Positions 9,501 through 18,489 of a stretch of DNA of 64,000 bases are shown piece after piece. Made by a program: the position numbers and the translations under genes. Numbering within the stretch: the first letter of the stretch is position 1; each line of letters begins with the position of its first letter. The stretch lies in the NCBI RefSeq assembly GCF_015689335.1, contig NZ_CP065053.1, positions 6,324,001 to 6,388,000 on the forward strand. Reading direction: 5' to 3'. The notes under the pieces were generated by a model. The model was given only the letters and a program-made list of their open reading frames with translations, was not told the DNA's origin and did not search any database. Source of the DNA: Massilia antarctica (lineage in GTDB: Bacteria > Pseudomonadota > Gammaproteobacteria > Burkholderiales > Burkholderiaceae_D).

Positions 9501-9538
9501 AAAAAAACCGGCGTGGCCTGGGGACAGGTCACACCGGT
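9501..9538 (-). terminator. terminator-like hairpin between receptor and halogenase-like genes
   Basis: Read on the minus strand, ACCGGTGTG and CACGCCGGT enclose a loop and are followed by seven T. It is about 58 bases after the receptor stop and before the halogenase-like start, so it may separate or attenuate the two transcripts. Confidence 0.65.
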
Positions 9539-9595
9539 CCACCGCGCGCCTTGCGGCACGCGGGGCTCGCCAAACGGTGGATGTCAGTTACGCAT

Positions 9596-12241
9596 TTAAT
9601 AATTGAAGCCGGCGCGCACGCCGAACATGCGCGGCTCGATATAGCTGGCGATCATCTGCCCCCCCAGGCCGCTGTTGCCGGAGGTTTTCACCCGCTTGTC
9701 CGACACGTTGCGCACATACAGTTCCGCATGCCAGTTGCCGTTCGGCGCATCGACCCGGAACGAGGCGTCGCCGATCGCGCTGGCTTTCTGGAAGCGTCCG
9801 ATGTGCTCGAACTCGTCGTTGCGCACGTCGAAGTAGACCTTGTCGCGCCAGTTGACCTTGAAGTACGGGGTCAATTTGTAGCCGCCGTCGAGCACGAACG
9901 CTTGCGAGGCGTGCAGCATGACCGTGTATTTCGGCGCGTTCGGCAAGCGGTTGTTGGTCACGTCGTACAAGCGCTTGCCGTTGTCGGGACCGGCGCCGGC
10001 GTAGGGAGCCGGGCAGCGCGTCTGCTTGAACTCGGCGCGCTCGTCGCACAGGTAATCGTCGCTGTAGGCGCCGTAATCGCGGATCGAGGTGTTCAGGTTC
10101 GAGAAAGCGCCGCCGACCTTGGCGCCCTTCCACGGCTTGTAATCCCACTCGACTTCGATCCCCGAGATGCGGGTGTTGCCGACGTTGATGGTGCGCCAGG
10201 TTTCGTACACGTCGCACTTGGGCTGGTCGCTGGCGCAGGGCTTGCCGTCGTCCGGCCGGTATTTCGAGACGAAATAGGTGTTGGTCAGTTGCTGATCCTT
10301 GTAGCGCATCATGAAGGCGACGGCCGACACGCTCAGGCGGTTCTCCAGGAACTTGCCCTTGTAGCCGAATTCAAGATTGGTGACCAGCTCCGGCCGGTAG
10401 GGCAGGAAGGTTTCCACACCTTTCTTGCCATCGACGCAGGTGTGGCCGCCGCAGCTGTCGACCTTGTCGCCGAAGCCGCCGGCCTTGTAGCCGGTCGACA
10501 ACGCGGTGTAGGCCATCTGGTTGTCCGTGACCTGTTTTTGCAGGCCGAGGCGCCAGGTGACTTTCTTCCATTCATCCTTGTGGTCGTTGGGCGACGGCCG
10601 TCCGTAGCCGGAATAGGCGTCGACGCTGCCGCCCATGCCTGGTTTCAGGTCGGTGGACTGCGGAAAGCGGTAGCCGGGGGTGTTCGGGGTGCCGCCGTTG
10701 TACTGGCCGCGGTAAAACGCCGTGTCGCCGGCCCAGCCGCCCAGGTTCAAGCCATTCTTGTCTTCCTTGGAGTCGATGCTGTAGCGCGCACCGGCGGTGG
10801 CGGTCCAGTTCGGGATGAATTTCCAGTCGGCTTGCGCGAACACGGCCTTGGCGTCGACCTGGCGGTCCGGCTGCGAGTAAAACGAGCCGGAAGCGATGCC
10901 GTGCGGCTTGCGGAAGAAATCGACGACTTCGTAGTTGATCTGGTTTTTCTCGTGCATCCAGAACAGGCCGGCCACGTATTGCAGGGTGTCGAACTGCTGC
11001 TTGAGCTGCAATTCCTGCACCGAAGACTTGTATTTCGAGTCCCAGGTGGCCTGGTAGCGATCATCCAGCGGCCAGGTGCTCCAGTTGGCCGCGTCCGGAC
11101 GGTTCGGGTAGTCGGCCGTCACCTGGAATGGCAGCGCGGCAGTCAAGCCCTTGTCGGCATCGTACAGCTGGGAACGCTGCTGGTTGGCCAGCATGAAGCT
11201 GTAATCGATGCTGGTGTGCTGGTTGACGTTCCAGCTCAGCCCGGCGCGCAGGGACTTGATCGTCATGTCGGTCTTGCCGGGCACGTTGATCAGGAGGTCC
11301 CACTGGCCGCCGCTGCAGGCGTAGCGCGTGCCGGCGCCCTGGTCGCAGTCGCGGAAACTCGTGTTGCCGGCGCCATTGTCCTGGAACAGCTCGTAGGCGG
11401 CGTTGAGGGTCAGGTCGGGGGTGATCTTGAACTTGGCCGCCAGGCGCGCCGCATACTCGTCCTGGTTGGTGTAGAAATCCTTGGCGCCGACCGGGTGGTT
11501 GTAGCGCTGGTCGACGTCGGGAATGCCATCCGGAATCCAGCCCCTGGACGGCACGTTCGCTTCGCGCGTGTCCGACATCTGGTTGGCCCAGCCGTTGCGG
11601 GTGACCTTGGTGAACGAGCCGCGCAGCGCCAGCTTGTCGTTGACGGCGATGTTCTGGATCAGGTTGACCTGCTTCTTGCGGTAGTTGCCGATATCGACTT
11701 CAGCCTTGCCGTAGGTGCCAGAAAAGTCCGGCTTGGCGGAGATGACGTTGACGCTGCCGCCGGTGGAGTTGCGTCCGAACAGGGTGCCCTGCGGGCCGCG
11801 CAGCACTTCCACCTGGTCGACGTCGAACATGAGCGCCTGGGCGCCCTGCGGACGGGGCGAGTACAGGCCGTCGATGTGAAAGCCGACGGCGGGGTCGCCG
11901 ATTTCGGTCGTGTTCGAGGACGTGATGCCGCGGATGGTGATTTGCACCGCCGAATCGCCGGTGGCCTGGAAGGTGACGTTGGGAATTTCGTTGGCCAGAT
12001 CCTTGGCGCTGGTGATGCCCATGCGGTTCAGGTTATCCTGGCTGAAGGCGGTCACCGCCAGCGGGGTTTTGAGCAGTGAGGTCGAGTAGCGGGTGGCGGT
12101 GACCTTTACTTCGGGAATGAATTCCTTATCGCTGTCGCCGGCCGCGGCGGGCGCCTGGGCATGGGCGGACATGCCGATCAGCCCGCACGCGCTGGCAACG
12201 GCCAGGCTGACCAGGGTCCTTCTTGTCTTCGGATACAACAT
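9596..12241 (-). CDS. TonB-dependent outer-membrane receptor
   Basis: Receptor of 881 residues. The signal peptide ends at SAHA-QAP (about residue 28). The plug domain begins EVKVTATRYSTSLLKTPLAVTAF and continues with IPNVTFQATGDSAVQITIRGI and VDQVEVLRGPQGTLFGRNSTGG. A 22-strand barrel follows and ends GVRAGFNY with a terminal aromatic residue. AGGAG precedes the ATG. The neighbouring glucosidase, LacI, binding protein and halogenase-like protein suggest it imports an oligosaccharide or plant glucoside rather than a siderophore. A LacI-type operator lies 136 bases upstream. Confidence 0.92.
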   Translation of the reverse strand: MLYPKTRRTLVSLAVASACGLIGMSAHAQAPAAAGDSDKEFIPEVKVTATRYSTSLLKTPLAVTAFSQDNLNRMGITSAKDLANEIPNVTFQATGDSAVQITIRGITSSNTTEIGDPAVGFHIDGLYSPRPQGAQALMFDVDQVEVLRGPQGTLFGRNSTGGSVNVISAKPDFSGTYGKAEVDIGNYRKKQVNLIQNIAVNDKLALRGSFTKVTRNGWANQMSDTREANVPSRGWIPDGIPDVDQRYNHPVGAKDFYTNQDEYAARLAAKFKITPDLTLNAAYELFQDNGAGNTSFRDCDQGAGTRYACSGGQWDLLINVPGKTDMTIKSLRAGLSWNVNQHTSIDYSFMLANQQRSQLYDADKGLTAALPFQVTADYPNRPDAANWSTWPLDDRYQATWDSKYKSSVQELQLKQQFDTLQYVAGLFWMHEKNQINYEVVDFFRKPHGIASGSFYSQPDRQVDAKAVFAQADWKFIPNWTATAGARYSIDSKEDKNGLNLGGWAGDTAFYRGQYNGGTPNTPGYRFPQSTDLKPGMGGSVDAYSGYGRPSPNDHKDEWKKVTWRLGLQKQVTDNQMAYTALSTGYKAGGFGDKVDSCGGHTCVDGKKGVETFLPYRPELVTNLEFGYKGKFLENRLSVSAVAFMMRYKDQQLTNTYFVSKYRPDDGKPCASDQPKCDVYETWRTINVGNTRISGIEVEWDYKPWKGAKVGGAFSNLNTSIRDYGAYSDDYLCDERAEFKQTRCPAPYAGAGPDNGKRLYDVTNNRLPNAPKYTVMLHASQAFVLDGGYKLTPYFKVNWRDKVYFDVRNDEFEHIGRFQKASAIGDASFRVDAPNGNWHAELYVRNVSDKRVKTSGNSGLGGQMIASYIEPRMFGVRAGFNY

Positions 12242-12564
12242 TGCGTCTCCTCGTTGATTTTTATGCTTATCGTTTTTAGTCCGCGGCCGGGACGGCGCCG
12301 CGTCTTCACTCCACTACACCCCTGCTGCCGCCTCGGCAACACCTCCATGATCGGCTGTTGCTGCACCTCCACATAAATTGGAAACGCTCCCAATCGATGA
12401 GCAAAATATATCACTCAATGTTTTTCAATGTCAACGAGACTTTGTCAGGAGTTAAAAAAGCAACAGACGGGGAAAGCCTGGCGCGCGCGGCCGCCGGCAT
12501 CGTCCCGCCGCATCGCGGGCGGGCGGGACAGTGGGCGCGGCGCCACCGGCATGCGCACCATCGA
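12242..12564. other. intergenic region with receptor promoter and operator
   Basis: No credible gene was found. It contains the operator at 12377-12394 and an AT-rich stretch (about 12395-12470) suited to a promoter. Confidence 0.5.
12377..12394. promoter_or_regulatory. LacI-type operator upstream of the TonB receptor
   Basis: ATTGGAAACGCTCCCAAT matches the site at 6335 in both outer half sites and has the central CG of LacI-family operators. Confidence 0.7.
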
Positions 12565-13890
12565 TCAACGGCCAACCGGATATTCCAGGGCCTTGTTGAT
12601 GATGATCGGCAGCGGCACATCCCTGCCGGAATCGAATGCACGGTTCATGAGCTTGATGTCTTCCGCCGGGATAACGACAGGCCAGCGATCCTTGTTGCTG
12701 GTGCTGCGTACCGGCGTTTTCGAGCGGTTCAGGTTCTGGATTCCCATGGCGATCTGCAGGGAGTAATCGGTCGCGGTAGCCCCAGCATCGAAGGCGCGGC
12801 TGCCCGGATAATTGGCGAACCAGCGCGGCGCATCGGCTTGCGAGGGGGCGATCATGGGCGAGCGCGATGGCGTTTGCGCCGTCGCATGGCAAGAAATGCA
12901 GGACGAGCGCGGATTATCCACCGGGCCGTTGAGCCTTCCCTGCGCGCCCAGATGCTGCGGCGTGTCATTCATCTTGTTGATCCATTGCTGGTTTTTGGCG
13001 AGATCGTTGCCCCACATGACGCCCACTAGTTGCATTCTTTCCCATGGCGTGGCGCCGGGCGCATTGCCGTTGTACGACAGCGTGGTGAATACCCATCCCG
13101 TCTGCGCCGCGCGCGCATCCTTGATGGCGATATCGACTTGCAACAGCCGCACGGTTTGCGGCCGGCGGACCAGGGCGCCGTTCGGACAGGTGGCGCCGGA
13201 AAATACGTGCACATTGGCGCGCCATTCGACAGTGCCCTTGAGATAGGGAACTTCCGTGTCCGGTGCCGTGGTAAATAATAACTTCGCGATGACCGTGCCA
13301 TCGGGAAATTGCGACAATGCCGGGTCCGGGCTGCCAGGTTTTGCCCAGATTTTGCCGACCTGATATCCGCCGGGAGGGTTGTAGAATCCGACTGCCCAAT
13401 TCTGAAAACACCTGGTCTGGGCCGGACCCAATTCCCCTGTTCCGGCTGAGCCCGGGGCCGGGGTGGTCCTTTCCCTGGTCAGTCCGCGAATGAACTCCCG
13501 ACCGGTATCGCCATAGTGCATCCAGGGCGCGTGATACCACTTGCGGACGGTGTTGTTGCGCACATCCCAGGCCGCCTGGACATTGCCGTTTAGTACGTAT
13601 TGGTACACCGTGCGGGCATACAGCTCTGGCTCCACGGTGGGATCGATGGCTTGCCAGGGAAGCGGATCTTGCGGGAGCGTCGCCGGATAATCCTGGCTGA
13701 GTTTAAATACCGGACCTGTCCAGCCGGCAGGAATTTTATCGTTGGACGACGGAAAATTTTGCGCCATGACATGTTGATGGTAGGTGCCGGCAACAAGCGC
13801 GATCAGCATGCAGGCGCATTTTGTTGCGACGATTTTTATCGGCCGCGCTATCTCCGGGCTATTGCATCTCCTGTTCTTGCAAGCACACAT
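12565..13890 (-). CDS. exported c-type-cytochrome-like protein
   Basis: Protein of 441 residues with GGAGGGAT before the ATG and an N-terminal hydrophobic segment (CACMLIALVAGTYHQHVMA). One CxxCH heme-attachment motif (CISCH, about residue 333) occurs in SSCISCHATAQTPSRSPM. The region before it has WVFTTLSYNGNAPG and MQLVGVMWGNDL. The family is not recognised by name; a periplasmic mono-heme protein is likely from the signal plus CxxCH. It reads as a single gene, separated from the receptor by the operator region. Confidence 0.65.
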   Translation of the reverse strand: MCACKNRRCNSPEIARPIKIVATKCACMLIALVAGTYHQHVMAQNFPSSNDKIPAGWTGPVFKLSQDYPATLPQDPLPWQAIDPTVEPELYARTVYQYVLNGNVQAAWDVRNNTVRKWYHAPWMHYGDTGREFIRGLTRERTTPAPGSAGTGELGPAQTRCFQNWAVGFYNPPGGYQVGKIWAKPGSPDPALSQFPDGTVIAKLLFTTAPDTEVPYLKGTVEWRANVHVFSGATCPNGALVRRPQTVRLLQVDIAIKDARAAQTGWVFTTLSYNGNAPGATPWERMQLVGVMWGNDLAKNQQWINKMNDTPQHLGAQGRLNGPVDNPRSSCISCHATAQTPSRSPMIAPSQADAPRWFANYPGSRAFDAGATATDYSLQIAMGIQNLNRSKTPVRSTSNKDRWPVVIPAEDIKLMNRAFDSGRDVPLPIIINKALEYPVGR

Positions 13891-14234
13891 GATTCATCCC
13901 TCCGCAGCGAGTTAGATTGCACAGCGTCACCTGTTTCAGATAAGCCATTCAAGGTCATCGGCTATCCCGACTACGGTATATGCAGGCGTGCGGGCGCGGA
14001 TTGACCCATTCGCTCATCCGAAGACATCGTCATTACTGCGGGTTTTAGGTATTGATGGAATCTGCTGTGCCGGTGCCTCGGCCAAGCGCTGCCGGCATGA
14101 TGGCGGGCAGCGCACTGGCGCCGGAGAGATGAGGTTTGCGATGGCTGCGTATAGGGAGGTGAGCTAACGCGGTTTCCGCCCGGACGCATGTTGACGTGCT
14201 GCGCAACGGGCGGTACTGCGGCTTGCCGGCTCAG
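13891..14234. other. intergenic region, nothing recognised
   Basis: It lies between the 5' end of the cytochrome-like gene and the 3' end of the SDR gene, both on the minus strand. It presumably holds the promoter of the former. No repeat, RNA or conserved ORF was identified. Confidence 0.4.
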
Positions 14235-14999
14235 TCATGAGCTGGACGAGGCGCGCAGGTCGTCCACGGCGTTGCGTCCGAACCCGGGCGCCAGCAGGTA
14301 ATCGGCCACGCCGGCGGCGCACTGCTCGGGCGAGCTGAGTGCCCCATCGCGCTGCAAGGCCAGGAAGCGCTCGCGCTGCGGAAAGCGGCTCTCTGGTGTA
14401 GCCCGGATCCGCGCCTGCATGGCGGTATCGATGACACCCGGGGCCAGGCTGCAGATGCGCACGCCGGCGCCATGCGCTGGCGGCGGATGGTCAAGCGCCA
14501 CCGCGCGCGCATGATGGTCGAGTGCGGCCTTGGTGGCGCCGTACACGCTCCAGCCCGTGTAGGCATTGCGCGCGGCGCCGCTCGACACGTGCAGGATGCG
14601 ACAGTCGGCCTGGCGGGCGGCGGCGGCCACGGCGGCGGCCAGCATCAGCGGCGCGGCCACGTTCAGCGCCACCGCTTGCGCGACCGCCAGCGGGTCCTGC
14701 TCGTGCAGCGCGCCGACCGGCTCCACCGTGCCGGCGTTATTGATCAACAAGACCTGGGTGCTGGCGCCGAGGAACTCGCCCAAGGCGGGGGTGGCCAGCC
14801 ATGCGGCCAGCGCGGCGCTGTCGGCCAGGTCGGCCTGGTGTTCGCGCAGCAGCGGGCCGAAGCGCGCCGCCAGTTGCGGCGCCGTGCCGCGCGCCAGTCC
14901 CAGCACGGTGATCCCACGCGTCATCAGTTCGGCCGCCAGGGCGGCGCCCAAGCCTTGGGTGTGGCCGCTGACGACGGCTACCGTGACGGCCGCGCTCAT
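14235..14999 (-). CDS. short-chain dehydrogenase/reductase
   Basis: SDR-family NAD(P)-dependent oxidoreductase of 254 residues. The cofactor loop is GHTQGLG near residue 12 (a variant of TGxxxGIG), NNAG is at about 86, and the catalytic Ser and Tyr-Lys occur in HVSSGAARN and YGATK. APGVIDTAMQ fits the SDR C-terminal half. The spacing resembles sepiapterin-reductase-like members but the substrate is not evident. Its start overlaps the stop of the upstream gene by ATGA, so the two are probably translationally coupled. Confidence 0.85.
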   Translation of the reverse strand: MSAAVTVAVVSGHTQGLGAALAAELMTRGITVLGLARGTAPQLAARFGPLLREHQADLADSAALAAWLATPALGEFLGASTQVLLINNAGTVEPVGALHEQDPLAVAQAVALNVAAPLMLAAAVAAAARQADCRILHVSSGAARNAYTGWSVYGATKAALDHHARAVALDHPPPAHGAGVRICSLAPGVIDTAMQARIRATPESRFPQRERFLALQRDGALSSPEQCAAGVADYLLAPGFGRNAVDDLRASSSS

Positions 15000-15487
15000 G
15001 ATTCCGTTGGCTGGGCGGCCGCCTTGCGGCGGCGGTAGTCGGCGTCGATGCTTTCGCCGCGCTTGCTCAGGACCGGCACCCTGCGCGAGAACATGAACTC
15101 GACCTTGGCGTCCGGATAGATGTGCACCGACAGGTAGTGCGCGTCCGACGGAATCTCGCCCATGGTGGGGGTGTTGGACGAGCGCACGACCTGGCCGTCC
15201 TCCTCGTCCTTTTCCTGGCCCTCGAGCGCGCCGACACGCCAGCTGACCGTCTGCGGGCCGTTGGAAAAGCGCGCGCCGACCTTGCTGCGGCGCCCGCTGT
15301 ACGGGTACGGCCCGGCGCCGCCCACGCGCACGCCGCCGACGGTCACGTCGAGCAAGGTGCGGTTGGAATAATTGAAGATTACGACATCAAGCACCTTGTC
15401 GGTCTGGGCCGTCGCGGCCGATGTTCCCAGCAGCCACAGGGCGGCGCCTGCCAGCAAGGTGCGGCGGGAAACGATCTTGTTCAGCAT
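14996..15487 (-). CDS. small exported protein of unknown function
   Basis: Protein of 163 residues. The ATG at 15487 is chosen because a signal sequence begins there (MLNKIVSRRTLLAGAALWLLGTSAATA). The RRTLLAG pattern hints at Tat export. The mature chain (VLDVVIFNYSNRTLLDVTVGGVRVGG...) looks like a beta-sandwich and is not recognised. It ends four bases inside the SDR gene. Its promoter region is cut about 115 bp upstream by ISL3 copy A. Confidence 0.6.
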   Translation of the reverse strand: MLNKIVSRRTLLAGAALWLLGTSAATAQTDKVLDVVIFNYSNRTLLDVTVGGVRVGGAGPYPYSGRRSKVGARFSNGPQTVSWRVGALEGQEKDEEDGQVVRSSNTPTMGEIPSDAHYLSVHIYPDAKVEFMFSRRVPVLSKRGESIDADYRRRKAAAQPTES

Positions 15488-15603
15488 GTCATGCTCCAGC
15501 AGTTTGGAAAATGGACATTGTGAACGAAAATCACGGCGCCGACGAGGGTTGTCGTCGTCGGGCGCTTGCCTCAGGGTGGTTTTCGACATCGTTGAAGCGG
15601 TTG

Positions 15604-17173
15604 GGCTCTATGACGTTTTCGGTGAAACTTGACGACCGCCACGGTATCGCCTAGTTGAAACCGACCGCTTCACGGCGGCCTGCAAGGGATTGTCGGGTAA
15701 ATGAGCGAGTTTGGACATGCGCAGATAGGCGATAGCGATGAAGTTGGCGGCGGTCCGGAAGCCGCGCGCTGCTCGCTTGGCTTGCTGAAGCATGCCATTC
15801 ATCACTTCGACATAAGCGTTGCTGCGGCCATCGAGCATGCCGCGCACGATGCCTGGCAGGCGCTCGCGCAGCGTCAGCGCCAGTTTCTTGAACGGCTCGA
15901 GTCGGCTTCGGCGGGCCCACGCTATCCAACGCTCCAGCGCCGCCTGCGCCGCTTCCGCGCTGTTGGCGGCCGCGGCGTGCCGATAGGTGTCCCGCAATGC
16001 TTCTTTCAGCCGCCACGCCCTTGCGGTCTTGAGCCGGGAACGCTGCAAGAGATACATCGTGTCGCGCTGGCGCGCCGTCCAGCTGTGCGCGTCGCGGCGC
16101 ATGCCCCACATCAACGCACGGACGTCTTGCGTTCGGTCCCCAAGGCGCTGCGAACGACGCGCGGATGCTTCGCCATTTCCAGCTTGCGTACCTTGTCCAT
16201 CGCATCGTTGGCCAAGGCGATCACGTGGAAACGGTCGAAACTGATCTGGGCCTGCGGCAATTGCTCGGTGACGCCTTTGATGTAGGCCTGGCCCATGTCC
16301 ATGCAGACGTGCTCGATCCGCTGCGGCTGCCCGCCATGGGCGATCAGATCGGCCTTGAAAGCGACCACCGTCTCGTGGTCGCGGCCTTCGGTGGCGAACA
16401 GCAGGCGCTTGGCATCCAGGTCGTGAACGACCGTCACGTACTGGTGACCGCGCCGAAGGCTGGTCTCGTCGATTCCGATGAGCTTCACCTCGCTCATGTC
16501 ATCCTTGCCGCGCGCCACCGCGACGTAATGGCCGACGCTGCGCCACAGGCGATGCGCCGTCACACGCAGCAGCCGGGCGGTCTCGGCCACGGTCATTGTT
16601 TGGCACAAGGACATGGCCAGAACCTCGAACAGCAGGGTGAAATGACTGCCAGGGCGCGACCATGGCACTTCGATGCGCGAGGTCTTTCCGCAGGAGCGGC
16701 AGCGCACGCGCGGTACTTCTGCGTGCACCCAAGCTTCAAATTGAAAGAAATCGAGGTGCCGCCAGCTGCGCTGCATGCGGCTGTGGATCTTCTGCGCCGG
16801 CGCCTTGCAGGCGGGGCAGGCCATTTCCTCGCTTTGATAGCGAACTTCAAAGTCGATCCGTTTCGCTCCCGTGTCGAGCTTCAATTCGCTCACCTCCCAC
16901 GGGGCTTGCAAGCCCAGTGCGGTGGTGAACAGGGTTTCCATGCCAATACTCAAACTACCCTCTCCAGCCGGAAACGCCGGCACGCCTGTTGTCCAAGGTC
17001 GCCGCCACGGCCTGCCGCGTCGGCGGCCATGGACCAGCGTATGCGCCCTGCATGCCCTCAAGGGTGCGCGACGCCGGCACGCGCGCAGCGCGCGCCGGCC
17101 TTGACCGCACTCCGGGACGGTAGAACCTCACAGCATAGCCGATGTCAAGTTTCACCGGAAACGTCATTGGGCC
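15604..17173 (-). mobile_element. ISL3 family insertion sequence, copy A (decayed)
   Basis: Length 1570 bp, one base shorter than copies B and C. The ends are GGCTCTATGACGTTTTCGG and, reversed, GGCCCAATGACGTTTCCGG. The flanks (AGCGGTTG and CAAAATAT) do not match, so no target duplication survives. Its right end falls inside a candidate immunity gene fragment. Confidence 0.9.
15608..16941 (-). pseudogene. ISL3 transposase, frameshifted
   Basis: Compared with the intact copies, one G is missing near 16124 (GACGTCTTG where the others have GACGGTCTTG). This splits the 444-residue transposase into two frames. The N-terminal zinc-finger part (CPACKAP...CRSCGK) and the GIDETSLRRGHQYV core are intact. 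The loss should inactivate it, although the other copies could act in trans. Confidence 0.85.
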
Positions 17174-17293
17174 CAAAATATTCTGCGGACTTGTCCCGCC
17201 TCCATGTTCCCGAGGCTTCATCGGCGCACACAGGAAAGCAAACCAGTGCCAGCAGTAACAAACCGAAAAACTTGAATAATTGTAGATACATAT
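17174..17293 (-). pseudogene. 5' fragment of a candidate immunity gene
   Basis: On the minus strand the fragment gives MYLQLFKFFGLLLLALVCFP, then VCADEASGTWRRDKSAEYFG, and stops at the ISL3 end. This matches the signal peptide and first mature residues of the intact protein at 30785-31750 (DEVSGTWRRDKSAEYFG). The gene was truncated by ISL3 copy A or by a deletion next to it. Confidence 0.8.
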
Positions 17294-17481
17294 ACCGTCC
17301 CATAAACCTGCTGCCGCTTGACCATCCCTCGGTCTATTTATTTGTGACACCGGCAAATTCCAGACGACATTCCTTGTATTTTGCATACTCAGGCAACTCA
17401 GCAAAAAGGGCAAGTTTTGAAATATCCCCGCAATTAAAAGTCAGATTGAGTAAAGCGTCGTTATACGCATGCCTCATAACT
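17294..17481 (-). pseudogene. 3' fragment of a GH24 lysozyme effector
   Basis: The minus-strand frame gives VVMRHAYNDALLNLTFNCG and then LFAELPEYAKYKECRLEF. This aligns with YQHEYDALLSLIFNAG and FNKLNTSQYVECTAEF of the intact effector at 31762. It has stops and a frameshift. Its 5' side was separated by the IS481 insertion, and it precedes the immunity fragment in the expected effector-then-immunity order. Confidence 0.7.
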
Positions 17482-18489
17482 ACTTGTGGGGACTCGTGGG
17501 ATCATGTACCCATCCGTAGCTGGCCGCTCTTCAAAGCCAGGCACGTTTTGCGTACACTGCTCATCAACGATACCCGACTGCCGATTTCATGACCCAAGCC
17601 CTGCACAGCCAAGCTCGTACCACCCATCTGACACGCGAGGAAATTCGAACCTCCACGCTGTCCCAGGCCGAGCTTGCCCGGCTCTACAATGTCTCGCGCC
17701 AGACGATTCGCAAGTGGCAGGATCGCGACAGTCCTGTCGACCGCTCGCATTGTCCGCTCACGCTGAACACGACGCTCACGCCGGCGCAAGAACTCATCGT
17801 CGTGGAGCTGCGCACGACGCTCTTGCTGCCCACTGACGACCTGCTGGCGGTCACCCGTGAGTTCATCAATCCGGCAGTCTCCAGAGCCGGTCTGGGGCGC
17901 TGCCTGCGTCGCCACGGCGTGTCGGATCTGCGTGACCTCGTCGCTCTGCAGGAGCCTGAAAAGCCGGTCGAAAAAAAGTCCTTCAAGGACTACGAGCCGG
18001 GCTTTTTACACATAGATATCAAGTACTTGCCGCAGATGCCGGACGAAACAGCGCGTCGCTATTTGTTCGTTGCCATCGACCGTGCAACGCGCTGGGTCTA
18101 CATGGACATCTACGCCGATCAGACCGACAGCAGCAGTGTCGATTTCCTGGCGAAGGTGACGGCAGCCTGTCCGGTCAAGATCGTCAAGCTGCTCACCGAT
18201 AACGGCAGTCAATTTACAGACCGTTTTACTAGTAAGAAAAAAGACGCCGAGGGCAACCGGATACCCAGTGGCAAGCATGTGTTCGACATCCTTTGCAAGC
18301 AGCTCAAGATTGAGCACCGGCTCATTCCGCCACGCCACCCGCAAACCAACGGCATGGTGGAGCGCTTCAATGGCCGCATCAGTGAGATCGTTAATCAAAC
18401 CCGGTTTGGTTGCGCAGCCGAGCTCGAAGCAACGCTGCGCAATTACGCCAAAATTTACAACCCCAACATTCCTCAGCGCGCGTTAAACC

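Noticed and set aside
15608-17061. Programmed frameshifting in ISL3 copy A
   Set aside because: Copies B and C have the same transposase in one frame; copy A simply lacks one G, and no slippery run is present.
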